This document shows positions 32,076 through 40,890 of a stretch of 64,000 nt of DNA, one piece after another. Source of the stretch: Rhodococcus sp. Leaf278 (lineage in GTDB: Bacteria; Actinomycetota; Actinomycetes; Mycobacteriales; Mycobacteriaceae); contig NZ_LMRR01000003.1 in NCBI RefSeq assembly GCF_001426085.1, positions 62,001 to 126,000 of the forward strand, written 5' to 3'. The position numbers and the translations under genes were made by a program. Position 1 is the stretch's first letter, and every line of letters begins with the position of its first letter. Under the pieces are notes generated by a model that saw nothing but the letters and a program-made list of their open reading frames with translations, had not been told where the DNA came from and did no database searches.

Positions 32076-34157
32076 ATGAAACGCATTGGAGTCGACGTCG
32101 GCGGCACGTTCACCGACCTCGTCCTGTGGGACGACGACGGCACGGTCGTCGTGCACAAGACCCCGTCCACCAATCACGACCCCTCCATCGGCACGATGGA
32201 CGGCATCAAGGTTCTCGCCGAACGTGCCGGGATCGACCCGTCCGAAATCGACATGTTCTTCCACGGCACCACCGTGGCTACCAACATCGTGCTCGAGCAC
32301 AACGGCTGCGACGTCGGCATGATCACCACCGAGGGCTTCCGCGACCTGCTGCACATCGCGCGCAAGAAGCGTCCTCTCAATTACTCCAACTACCAGGATC
32401 TTCCGTGGCAGAAGTGGCAGCTCGTGCCGCGACGCAACCGTCGGGTGGTCCCCGAACGCATCGATGCCGCAGGAAATATTCTGACCCCGCTCGACGAAGA
32501 TGCTGTGCGCGAACAGGTTCGACTGCTGCGTGAGCGAGGCGTACAGGCCATCGCCGTCGCATTCCTGCACGCGTACCGCAACCCGACCCACGAGCAGCGC
32601 GTCAGAGCCATCATGGAAGAAGAGTTCCCGGGCGTCTTCATCTCCCTCTCCAGCGAGGTGGCTCCGCAATACCGCGAGTACGAACGCTTTTCGACCGCAG
32701 CGCTCAACGCCTTCATCGGGCCCAAGACCTCGAAGTACATCGAGAACCTGGCCGGCAAGGCCAAGGCGGCGCAGGTCGGCGAGGACGTGCACCTCATGAC
32801 CTCGGCCGGCGGACTCGTCACCTCGCGCAGCGCCAGCGAAATCCCGGTCTCACTTCTGACCAGCGGTGTCGTCGCCGGCCTGCTCGGCGGCTGCGCCATC
32901 GGCAAGGCGTCCGGCTACCCCAGCGTCATCACCCTCGATGTCGGTGGCACCTCCGCGGATGTCGGCGTGGCCCCGGACGGCGCCCTACGGATGAAGCATC
33001 TGCTCGACACCCGAATCGGCGACTACCACGCGATGGTGCCGATGGCCGAGGTCGACACCATCGGTGCCGGCGGCGGTTCCATCGCCGTGGTCGACGACGG
33101 GGGCATGTTCCGCGTCGGACCACGCAGTGCGGGTGCCGTTCCCGGTCCCGCCTGCTACGGACACGGCGGCACCGAACCGACCTCCACCGATGCCATGGTG
33201 ATGATGGGATGGCTGCGCGAGAAGAGCTTCCTGTCCGGAACCATGGAGGTCAAGCCCGAGCTGGCGCGCGAAGCGATTCAGACTCACATCGCCGACAAGC
33301 TCGACACCCCGCTCGACGACGCCGCGATGGGCATCTTCAAGATCCTCGCCCATTCCATGACCGAGGCGATCAGCCTGCACTCGGTGCGCAAAGGCTATGA
33401 CCCAAGAGACTTCTCACTGATCGCCGAGGGTGGAGCCGGTCCGCTGTTCGCGTGGCAGATCGCCGACCAGCTCGGTATTCCACGCGTCATCGTGCCCGGT
33501 CACCCCGGCATCACCTCCGCCGTCGGCCTGCTCACTACCGACATCCGCTACGAGGAGCCGACGACGGTGTGGACGTCGTCTGCAGACCCGAACATCGAAC
33601 TGCTGCAGGAGCAGGTCGAACGTCTGTCTGCCCTCGCCGTCGCGCAGCTCGAGAAGGACGGCGTTGCAGCCGAGAACATTTCGCTCGAACGCAGCGTCGA
33701 CTGCCGTTACGTCGGCCAGGGCTACGAATTGCGCGTCGCCGCGCCGGACGGCGACATCGACGACGTGTGGGTCAAGACCGTTGCCGAGGCATTCCACGAG
33801 GTTCACGGACGGACTTACTCTCAGCGGTTCGACGACAAGCCCGTGCAGCTGATCAACGTCCGTGTCACCGGCGTCGGCGCTGTCCCGCACGTGCAGATCG
33901 CCGACATCGCCGTGGGCTCCGCCGACTCCTCGGCCGCGATCAAAACGACCACCCAGGCGCTGTTCTGGCAGGACGAGACGTCCGCGCCGCAGTGGGTGGA
34001 CACCCCAGTCTACGAGCGGTCGCTCCTGTTGGCGAACAACGAGATCGACGGTCCGGCGATCGTCGAGCAGTTCGATTCCACCACGATCATCGGCATGAAT
34101 CAGCACGCCACCGTCGACGCCGTCGGCCACATCATCATCGAGAGGAACCCCGCATGA
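32076..34157 (+). CDS. hyuA: Hydantoinase/oxoprolinase subunit A
   Basis: The 693-aa ASKHA-type ATPase subunit starts at ATG 32076 (KRIGVDVGGTFTDLVLWDDD); the frame is open further upstream but without family sequence. It has N-terminal phosphate motif GVDVGGTFTD, FFHGTTVATNIVLEHNG, a second ATPase motif ITLDVGGTSADVG, and GAGGGSIA, GPACYG and EGGAGPLFAWQ. With HyuB it catalyses ATP-dependent ring opening of hydantoins, 5-oxoproline or lactams; related pairs carboxylate acetone or acetophenone. It is coupled to hyuB by an ATGA overlap and followed by an amidase. Confidence 0.93.
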   Translation: MKRIGVDVGGTFTDLVLWDDDGTVVVHKTPSTNHDPSIGTMDGIKVLAERAGIDPSEIDMFFHGTTVATNIVLEHNGCDVGMITTEGFRDLLHIARKKRPLNYSNYQDLPWQKWQLVPRRNRRVVPERIDAAGNILTPLDEDAVREQVRLLRERGVQAIAVAFLHAYRNPTHEQRVRAIMEEEFPGVFISLSSEVAPQYREYERFSTAALNAFIGPKTSKYIENLAGKAKAAQVGEDVHLMTSAGGLVTSRSASEIPVSLLTSGVVAGLLGGCAIGKASGYPSVITLDVGGTSADVGVAPDGALRMKHLLDTRIGDYHAMVPMAEVDTIGAGGGSIAVVDDGGMFRVGPRSAGAVPGPACYGHGGTEPTSTDAMVMMGWLREKSFLSGTMEVKPELAREAIQTHIADKLDTPLDDAAMGIFKILAHSMTEAISLHSVRKGYDPRDFSLIAEGGAGPLFAWQIADQLGIPRVIVPGHPGITSAVGLLTTDIRYEEPTTVWTSSADPNIELLQEQVERLSALAVAQLEKDGVAAENISLERSVDCRYVGQGYELRVAAPDGDIDDVWVKTVAEAFHEVHGRTYSQRFDDKPVQLINVRVTGVGAVPHVQIADIAVGSADSSAAIKTTTQALFWQDETSAPQWVDTPVYERSLLLANNEIDGPAIVEQFDSTTIIGMNQHATVDAVGHIIIERNPA

Positions 34158-35971
34158 GCAAGGCGCTGATGCCCACCACCGGAGTGTCACTGGCGGGCGA
34201 ATCCACTCGAACCTGGAACGACGTCGAGGTCGATCCCATCACCCTGCGCGTCATCGGCGGAGCCCTGCAGTCCATGGCCAAAGAGATGGCCCAGGTGCTC
34301 TACCGCATGGCGTACTCGTCGCTCATCCGCGAGTCCGAGGACCTCGGCGCGGGCATCTTCGACATCAACGGACGCGAACTGTGCGAATCGGATTCGACTC
34401 CGATGCACTGTGGTTCGATTCCCGCCTACATCAAGGGCGTCAACCGTCGCCTCGCCGGAACATACAAGCCCGGAGACGTGGTGCTGCACAATCATCCGTA
34501 CCACGGTGCGGCCCACTCCCCCGATTATGGCGTGATCATTCCGATCTTCTGGCAGGGCGAGCACATCGGCTTCGCCGGATGTACCGGGCACGTGTCCGAC
34601 GTCGGCGGTAACTTCCCCGGCCTGTGCATGGACGTCGTCGATGTGTGGGCCGAGGGCAAGCTGATGGACTCGATGAAGATCTACGAGGCCGGGGTCCGCA
34701 ACGACTACCTGATTCAGCACATCCTCGACAACGTCCGTACCCCGGAGCAGAACCGCGGCGACCTCGAAGCACTGATCGCGTGCTCTCGCATCGGCGAGAA
34801 GCGATTCACCGAGCTGCTCGAGAAGTACGGCCTCGACACCGTGATGAGCGCGGGCGAACGCTGGATGGACTACTCCGAATCCATGCTGCGCAGGAAGATT
34901 CGCGAGATTCCCGACGGCAGCTACACCGCACCCATCGGGTATCTCGACGACGACGGTAAGAACCGCGGCGAACCGCTGAAGGTGGCTGTGCGGGTACAGG
35001 TCGAGGGCGAGGACATTCTCATCGACCTCACCGGCTCGAACAGCCAGGTGCCCACCGCGTTCAACGTCCCGTTCGAGGGTTCGGTTCTGCCGGTGGCCGT
35101 CTCGGCCATTCGCACGATTCTGCTCGACGAGGACCTGACCGAGGAATTCGTTCCCCAGAACGACGGGTGCTTCCGACCGGTAAAGGCCTATGCCCCCGAG
35201 GGCACGATCTTCAACCCGGACTTCCCCGCGTCGTGCTTCGCGCGGTTCTCGCAGGTGAACCGGGTGTTCGACTCGATCAACCTGGCGCTGGCCCCGGTGC
35301 TTCCCGATCACGCGATCGCAGGATCGTCCGCCGCTCTGTGCGCCATCGCCTATTCCGGTATCGCGCCGGACGGTGAATCCTATTGGGTCTACATCGAAAT
35401 CAACGAGGGCTCGTACGGCGGCCGCAACGGCAAGGACGGTATGGACGCCGTCGACGCCCTGATGGCCAACACCCGCAACAACCCCATCGAGGAGCTCGAG
35501 CTCAACCACGCCATGCGCGCGTTGCGCTACGAGCTGCGCGACGAGGCTCCTGCACCAGGGAAGTGGCGCGGCGGTATCGGCAGTGTGCGTAAGTGGTTGA
35601 TGGAGACCGATACGTTCCTCGGTTCCGAGGCCGACAACCGATCGGATCCGCCGGCCGGTGCTCTCGGTGGACACAACGGTGTGTCCGGCTCGTTCACCAG
35701 GAACGCCGGGACAGACCGCGAGGAAGTGCTGTACTCCAAGGTCACTCAGGAGACGATTCGCTCCGGTGAGACGCTGGAGATCAAGCTCCCCTCGGGCGGT
35801 GGCTTCGGCAACCCGTTCGAGCGTGATCCGTTCCAGGTGCTCAGCGACGTCTGGGACGAGTACCTCACCGAGGACGATGCTCGGCGCGACTACGGTGTGG
35901 TCGTGAACACCGATTCGTGGACGGTAGACGAGGACGCGACGGCCGAGCTGCGCGCCCGGAGCGCGGCCTGA
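34154..35971 (+). CDS. hyuB: Hydantoinase/oxoprolinase subunit B
   Basis: The 605-aa protein starts at ATG 34154. It shows the family hallmarks VDPITLRVIGGALQSMAKEM, YSSLIRESEDLGAGIFD, CESDSTPMHCGSIPAYIKGV, HNHPYHGAAHSPDYG and GFAGCTGHVSDVGG. The C-terminal LPSGGGFGNPFERDP is the usual end motif. It supplies the ring-cleaving active site and works as a complex with HyuA in the cytosol. Its 3' end overlaps the amidase frame by up to 55 bp. Confidence 0.93.
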   Translation: MSKALMPTTGVSLAGESTRTWNDVEVDPITLRVIGGALQSMAKEMAQVLYRMAYSSLIRESEDLGAGIFDINGRELCESDSTPMHCGSIPAYIKGVNRRLAGTYKPGDVVLHNHPYHGAAHSPDYGVIIPIFWQGEHIGFAGCTGHVSDVGGNFPGLCMDVVDVWAEGKLMDSMKIYEAGVRNDYLIQHILDNVRTPEQNRGDLEALIACSRIGEKRFTELLEKYGLDTVMSAGERWMDYSESMLRRKIREIPDGSYTAPIGYLDDDGKNRGEPLKVAVRVQVEGEDILIDLTGSNSQVPTAFNVPFEGSVLPVAVSAIRTILLDEDLTEEFVPQNDGCFRPVKAYAPEGTIFNPDFPASCFARFSQVNRVFDSINLALAPVLPDHAIAGSSAALCAIAYSGIAPDGESYWVYIEINEGSYGGRNGKDGMDAVDALMANTRNNPIEELELNHAMRALRYELRDEAPAPGKWRGGIGSVRKWLMETDTFLGSEADNRSDPPAGALGGHNGVSGSFTRNAGTDREEVLYSKVTQETIRSGETLEIKLPSGGGFGNPFERDPFQVLSDVWDEYLTEDDARRDYGVVVNTDSWTVDEDATAELRARSAA

Positions 35972-37176
35972 TCGAGGACGGGACCTTCGGCGGTGTCGTC
36001 CGGTGGATCGACGACCGGAACGACACCCCGGGGCCCCTGTCCGGCCTGAGCATCGGCGTCAAGGACAACATCGACGTGGCCGGCGTCGAAACCACCTGCG
36101 CGTCGGAGTTCTTCGAGCACAACGTCGCCGACGCTGATGCCGAAGTCGTCACCCGCCTACGTGACGCAGGTGGGTCGGTGGTCGCGAAACTGAACATGGC
36201 CGAGTTCGCCGTCGGCGTCACCTCCCAGAACTCGGCTGCAGGACCGTCGTACAACCCGTGGAATACCGCTCGGGTGCCCGGCGGATCGAGCGGCGGTTCG
36301 GGGATTGCCGTCGCCGCCGGACTGGTCGACGCATCCCTGGGCACCGACACCGGCGGGTCGGTGCGCCTTCCCGCCGCGGCGTGCGGGATCACCGGTCTAC
36401 GCCCCAGTTGGGGATCGATCAGCAACGACGGCGTTTTCCCGGTGAGCGAGCAATTCGACACCGTCGGCCCGATGGCACGGTCGGTCGCAGAGGTGAAGGC
36501 TCTGTTTGATGTCTTGTCCCCCATTCCGTCCGAACCATCAGCCGTGACACGAATCGGTGTCCCCAGCGTCTTCCTCACCGCGGACGTGGATCCGGGCGTC
36601 GCGCAGACCGTCGCAGCTGCGGTGCGCACGTTCGCCGAGCTGGGGTACGAGATCGTCCCCGTCGAACTGGGGCATGCCGCCGATGCCCAGGACATCGTCT
36701 ACACGATTGTCTACAGCGACCTCGCTCGCCGCCATCGGCACCGGCTCGTCACCGACCCCTCACGTTTCCAGCCCGCGACGTACGAGCGAATAGCGTTGGG
36801 CCTGAGCATCTCCGAGTCCGACCGTGACCGTGCATTCGCCGGCCGCGATCGGTTCCGTCAGGCCATGACCGCCACGTTCGAGAGTGTCGATGCGGTGCTG
36901 ACCCAGGCCATGCCCGTCGATGTTCCCCCGAGGGACGGGGGCGACGACGTTGTTGCCCTCTCGCGCCGGATGGGACAATTCACGTACCCGTGGTCGTTGC
37001 ACGACGGCCCGACGCTGGCTCTGCCGGTCGGGTTCCACCCGTCCTCGGGCATGCCGGTGGGTGCGCAGCTCACCGCTGCTGCGCACCGTGAGGGCGCGCT
37101 GTTCGGCGTGGGCGAGCGCTATCAGTCGGTAACGGACTGGCATCGAGCCACGCCACCACATACATCTGATCTTTAA
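35917..37176 (+). CDS. Amidase signature family protein
   Basis: The protein is up to 419 aa. It carries the Ser-cisSer-Lys catalytic set: Lys in LSIGVKDNIDVAG, the Gly/Ser-rich block VPGGSSGGSGIAVAAGLVDA and nucleophile region GTDTGGSVRLPAAACG. GLRPSWGSISNDGVFP and LPVGFHPSSGMPVGAQL follow. The GTG at 35917 lies inside the hyuB 3' end; a later non-ATG start nearer 35968 is possible because the first 18 residues look non-homologous. It would hydrolyse the amide released after HyuAB ring opening, yielding a carboxylic acid and ammonia. It is the last gene of the hyuAB unit. Confidence 0.9.
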   Translation: MDGRRGRDGRAARPERGLIEDGTFGGVVRWIDDRNDTPGPLSGLSIGVKDNIDVAGVETTCASEFFEHNVADADAEVVTRLRDAGGSVVAKLNMAEFAVGVTSQNSAAGPSYNPWNTARVPGGSSGGSGIAVAAGLVDASLGTDTGGSVRLPAAACGITGLRPSWGSISNDGVFPVSEQFDTVGPMARSVAEVKALFDVLSPIPSEPSAVTRIGVPSVFLTADVDPGVAQTVAAAVRTFAELGYEIVPVELGHAADAQDIVYTIVYSDLARRHRHRLVTDPSRFQPATYERIALGLSISESDRDRAFAGRDRFRQAMTATFESVDAVLTQAMPVDVPPRDGGDDVVALSRRMGQFTYPWSLHDGPTLALPVGFHPSSGMPVGAQLTAAAHREGALFGVGERYQSVTDWHRATPPHTSDL

Positions 37177-37232
37177 CTCGTGCCGTGTGGTCAATCAATG
37201 GGCTTTGTCCGGATTTACCTCACCTTGACGCC

Positions 37233-37250
37233 TAAAACATCTTATGTTTA
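37233..37250. promoter_or_regulatory. FadR-type operator upstream of the importer operon (O3)
   Basis: TAAAACATCTTATGTTTA contains AAACAT and ATGTTT arms around CTT and matches the core of O1. It lies 102 bp before the lipoprotein gene and 57 bp after the amidase stop. It therefore makes the importer operon part of the same GntR regulon with its own promoter. Confidence 0.65.
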
Positions 37251-37351
37251 AGTGGTCAGCAGCTGTTACGTACGTCTCACTACGGGTGGGCCTGAAACAG
37301 CCGACACTCCCACTTCGGCACCGTCACGCCGATCAGCAAGCGAGGACGCAG

Positions 37352-38368
37352 ATGCATTTACGCCGAATCACCTCGATCATGACAGCAGTGGCGCTGTCCG
37401 GCGCGCTGGTGGCGTGCGGATCGGATCCCGGCCCCGACGCGGACCCTGCCAATCCGGTCACGATCGATGTCACCGTCTCGGCAGCGGCCGAAATCTACAG
37501 CATCCCTTGGCTTGTCGCGCAGAAGCAGGGACTGTTCGAGAATCACGGTGTGATCGTGGAGAACATCGTGCCGGGCAAGGGCGGCAGCGCGACCATGCGC
37601 ACGCTGCTCGACGGCAACATCCCTATCGGTGAGGTCAGCTACCCTTCGATCGTGCAGGCGGACGCGGCCGGCTCCGAACTGCGCATCGTCGGCGGCGGCA
37701 CGCAGGGGCCGTACCCGATGAACTTCTACGCGCTCGCCTCGAATCCCAACATCAATTCCATCGAGGACGTGCGCCGTTGGGCCTACACGCGACCCAACTC
37801 GGCGTCCGATGCTCTGACGCGTCTGCTTCCCTCCGTGGCAGGCGTCGACCCGAGCCGGATCGAGCGGGTTGCCTCCGGCGGTATCGGCGAGGGCTTCGCA
37901 CTACTCGAAGCCGGCAACGTCGATATCGCACTCGTTCCCTCCATCGTCGCCGAACAGCGGCCGGAGGATTTCAAGCTGATCGTCAGCAGCCCCGACTACA
38001 TGTCGCGATTCCTGCAGTCGACGATCACCACGACCAAGGATTACGCCGCGAGTAATCCCGGCGTTGTGCGCGCCATCAATGCCGGTTACACCGAGGCGGT
38101 GGCGTCGATCAAGGCCGATCCTGTTGCGGCAGCGCAGATCTACGCGGATTACACCGGATTCGATGTGGAGTCGGCGACCGCGGTGGTCGAGCGCGCATCC
38201 TCGGTCGACACCTGGGGTGGCGGCTTCGACGCCGCGTCGGTCGAATCCGCCCAGGACGGCGTGGAAGCGTCCGGTAGCGATCGAGTACCCAACTTCTGCA
38301 CCCTGTTCGACCCGGACTTCCTCGCCGCGGGAGTCGAGAACGATGTTCCCGGCGACTGCGACTCCTGA
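37352..38368 (+). CDS. ABC transporter substrate-binding lipoprotein (NMT1/SsuA-like)
   Basis: The 338-aa protein starts at ATG 37352 after GAGGAC; the longer frame from 37244 lacks a signal peptide. A signal sequence ends in LVACGSD (lipobox). The body contains EIYSIPWLVAQKQGLFENHG, GGSATMRTLLDGNIPIGEVS and VSSPDYMSRFLQSTITTTKD, as in nitrate/sulfonate/taurine-type binding proteins (NMT1 family). It likely captures the heterocyclic amide or a related acid for the permeases encoded downstream. The ligand is unknown. Confidence 0.9.
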   Translation: MHLRRITSIMTAVALSGALVACGSDPGPDADPANPVTIDVTVSAAAEIYSIPWLVAQKQGLFENHGVIVENIVPGKGGSATMRTLLDGNIPIGEVSYPSIVQADAAGSELRIVGGGTQGPYPMNFYALASNPNINSIEDVRRWAYTRPNSASDALTRLLPSVAGVDPSRIERVASGGIGEGFALLEAGNVDIALVPSIVAEQRPEDFKLIVSSPDYMSRFLQSTITTTKDYAASNPGVVRAINAGYTEAVASIKADPVAAAQIYADYTGFDVESATAVVERASSVDTWGGGFDAASVESAQDGVEASGSDRVPNFCTLFDPDFLAAGVENDVPGDCDS

Positions 38369-38399
38369 CCGCAATTTCCCACCACCAGAAGGTAGCGAC

Positions 38400-39209
38400 G
38401 TGACTCACGCAGCGACTCGACCCCGCCCCGACACCACCTCCGCCATCGCCGTCGCCTCGTCGGTCTCGCGGCACTTCGGTGATGTCACCGCCCTCCACGA
38501 GATCGACTTATCCATCGGTAGGGGCGAATTCGTCTCCGTCGTCGGGCCCAGTGGCTGCGGCAAGTCCACTCTGCTCGAAGTCTTCGCCGGGCTCCAGGAT
38601 CACGACGGCGGCACCGTGCAGGTCGACGGCCAACCGCTCACCGGCCCTCGGTCCAAGACAGCAGTCATCTTCCAGGAATCGGCGACGCTGCCCTGGCGTA
38701 CCGTCCGCGACAACGTTGCGTTCGCCCTCGAAGTCCGGGGTGTCGGCAAGCGCGACAGACGCGCCCGCGCCGACGAGCTGCTGAACACAGTGGGGCTGAG
38801 CAAGTTCGGCGACCACTACCCCACCCAGCTGTCCGGCGGTATGCGCCAGCGTGTGGCCATCGCACGATGCCTGTCCATGGAGCCCGACCTGATTCTCGCG
38901 GACGAGCCGTTCGGTGCACTCGACGAGCAGACGCGGCTGGTGATGTCGTACGAGCTACTGAAGATCGTCGAAAAGCTCACGTGCGGAGTCCTGTTCATCA
39001 CTCACAGCATCCAGGAGGCGGTACTGCTGTCCGATCGGGTGCTGGTGATGAGTGCGCGGCCCGGCCGCTTCATCGACGAGGTGGACATCGATCTGCCGCG
39101 CCCGCGATCCGAGGACGTACTGGCCAGTCCCGACGCTGTCGCTCTGCACGAACGTATCTGGTCGCGGCTGCGGGACGAGGCCAAGAAGACGATGAGCATC
39201 GAACCATGA
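38400..39209 (+). CDS. ABC transporter ATP-binding protein (SsuB/TauB-like)
   Basis: The 269-aa ATPase starts at GTG 38400 after AGAAGG. Motifs are Walker A GPSGCGKST, Q-loop VIFQESATLPWRTVRDN, signature LSGGMRQRVAIARCL, Walker B LILADEPFGALDEQ and H-loop FITHSIQEAVLLSDRV. The tail DIDLPRPRSEDV is typical of the nitrate/taurine/sulfonate importer class. Its stop overlaps the next gene (ATGA). Confidence 0.93.
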   Translation: MTHAATRPRPDTTSAIAVASSVSRHFGDVTALHEIDLSIGRGEFVSVVGPSGCGKSTLLEVFAGLQDHDGGTVQVDGQPLTGPRSKTAVIFQESATLPWRTVRDNVAFALEVRGVGKRDRRARADELLNTVGLSKFGDHYPTQLSGGMRQRVAIARCLSMEPDLILADEPFGALDEQTRLVMSYELLKIVEKLTCGVLFITHSIQEAVLLSDRVLVMSARPGRFIDEVDIDLPRPRSEDVLASPDAVALHERIWSRLRDEAKKTMSIEP

Positions 39210-40030
39210 GTGCCCCCACGCGCGAGAGCACGCGCGCATCCGTGGTCCCCGGATACATCCGGCCTGCCCCCTCCCGACAACTCGGTCTCCCCGCATGGGG
39301 CTGGACCGTGCTCATCCTCGTCGCGGCACTGGTGGCCATCGACATCTCGGCACGGTTCTTCGCCTCACCCCTGGACATCGTTCCGGTGACCGACATGATC
39401 TCGACGTCACTGGGCCTGTTGACCGATCCGGACTTCCTGATCGACGAGTTGGGCCGAACGCTGGGCATCATAGTCCTCGCGTTCGTGCTCAGCTCCGTAC
39501 TCGGTGTCGCCGCCGCGTACGTGCTGTGGCGGTACGAGTTGTGGGACAGAGCGTTTCAGCCGTATCTCAACGTCTACTACGCGGTTCCGACGTTCGCGCT
39601 GTACCCGATCATGGTGGTGCTGTTCGGTGCCGGCGTGGCTCCGATCGCGATTCTGTCCACCATCTTCGCCTTCGGTGTGGTGGCGTTGAACGCACGCACC
39701 GGCTTCAACTCGGTATCGCCGATCGTCACCAAGCTCGGCACCACACTGATGCTCACGCGGTGGCAGTACTTCCGATCGGTGCTGCTGCCGTATGCGCTGC
39801 CGAGCATCGTCACCGGACTCAAACTGGGGCTCTCGTACGCCGTCATTTCGGTGTTGGCCAGTGAGTTCATCCTCTCCACCCAAGGTTTGGGGCACTTCAT
39901 CTCCATTGCCTACGACGGGTTCGATATCGCCGACATGTACGCCGGGATCCTCATCGTGGCGTTGATCGCTCTGCTCTCGACCTCGCTGATCTCGCTCGCG
40001 CTCAACCGATTCGATTGGAGGCGCCGCTGA
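39206..40030 (+). CDS. ABC transporter permease (SsuC-like), first
   Basis: The 274-aa membrane protein has a hydrophobic N-terminal helix (WGWTVLILVAALVAIDI) and further helices. The BPD_transp_1 EAA-loop region LTRWQYFRSVLLPYALPSIVTGLKLG is followed by SYAVISVLASEFILSTQGLG. The start is ATG 39206 (SAPTRESTRASVV). It is cotranscribed with the second permease; two different permeases suggest a heterodimeric channel. Confidence 0.92.
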   Translation: MSAPTRESTRASVVPGYIRPAPSRQLGLPAWGWTVLILVAALVAIDISARFFASPLDIVPVTDMISTSLGLLTDPDFLIDELGRTLGIIVLAFVLSSVLGVAAAYVLWRYELWDRAFQPYLNVYYAVPTFALYPIMVVLFGAGVAPIAILSTIFAFGVVALNARTGFNSVSPIVTKLGTTLMLTRWQYFRSVLLPYALPSIVTGLKLGLSYAVISVLASEFILSTQGLGHFISIAYDGFDIADMYAGILIVALIALLSTSLISLALNRFDWRRR

Positions 40031-40851
40031 TGAGCAGCACCTTGGACAGAGTAGCCACCGCCCCCACCGCTCCCCCGAAAGCCGCCTCGTCCGCGGGCCG
40101 CACCAACGCCCGACGGTTCCTCCCTCCTCTGGTCGTGGCCGTCGTCGCGGTTGTGATCTGGTGGATCGCGGCCATTTTGGTCGATAGTCTCATCTTCCCG
40201 ACCCCCGCCGAGGCCATGCGTTCGCTTGCTGCGGACCTTAGTACCGCCGACTTCCGAGCCAACGTCTACGACTCACTGCGCATCCTCGTGCTCGCGTTTC
40301 TGGCCAGCACGGTCGTGGGTTCACTTCTGGGCCTGACGCTGGGTCTGAGCCCGTTCTGGACCCGAACCATCGCTCCGATCGTGTACGCGATCAACAGCAT
40401 TCCGAAGATCGTGCTGTATCCGATCTTCCTGTCGTTCCTCGGAATCGGCGCACTGAGCCGATTCGGGTTCTCGTTCTACGCCGCCTTCATCCCGATGTTC
40501 CTCGTCGCCGTCGAGGCCACGGCGTCGGTCCAGAGAATCCATCTCAAGATGGCCGCATCATTGCGGGTGAGCTGGCCTCGTCTGATCCGTCAGATCGTCA
40601 TCCCCGCGGTGCTGCCAGCATTGGCGACGGGTATGCGCATGACCTTTGGCCTGGCCTTCCTCGGACTGCTTCTCGCCGAGATGTTCTCGTCGTCCAGTGG
40701 CATCGGATACGAACTTCTGCGCAACGTCAGCCTGGTACGGATGGAGAACATCATGGGCACTGTTGTGCTGATCCTCGTGATGGCATTGCCGCCCACGATT
40801 GCGTTGCAATGGTTGGAAACCCAAATCACCTCGAAATACGGCGGACGGTAA
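40030..40851 (+). CDS. ABC transporter permease (SsuC-like), second
   Basis: The 273-aa membrane protein starts at ATG 40030, preceded by GGAGG inside the previous gene's end. Helices include RFLPPLVVAVVAVVIWWIAA. The EAA-loop region is KMAASLRVSWPRLIRQIVIP, then MRMTFGLAFLGLLLAEMFSS. The C-terminal SSSGIGYELLRNVSLVRMEN and WLETQITSKYGGR reappear, diverged, in a gene fragment at 46.9-47.1 kb. It is the last gene of the importer operon and convergent with the LysR gene. Confidence 0.92.
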   Translation: MSSTLDRVATAPTAPPKAASSAGRTNARRFLPPLVVAVVAVVIWWIAAILVDSLIFPTPAEAMRSLAADLSTADFRANVYDSLRILVLAFLASTVVGSLLGLTLGLSPFWTRTIAPIVYAINSIPKIVLYPIFLSFLGIGALSRFGFSFYAAFIPMFLVAVEATASVQRIHLKMAASLRVSWPRLIRQIVIPAVLPALATGMRMTFGLAFLGLLLAEMFSSSSGIGYELLRNVSLVRMENIMGTVVLILVMALPPTIALQWLETQITSKYGGR

Positions 40852-40890
40852 CCGCAGTAGATCGGCGCACGCCGAGAGGGCGGCGGTCCA

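Noticed and set aside
38709..38725. CGACAACGTTGCG resembling the set B LacI operator inside the ABC ATPase gene
   Set aside because: It lacks the full palindrome and lies far from the sugar locus inside a coding region.
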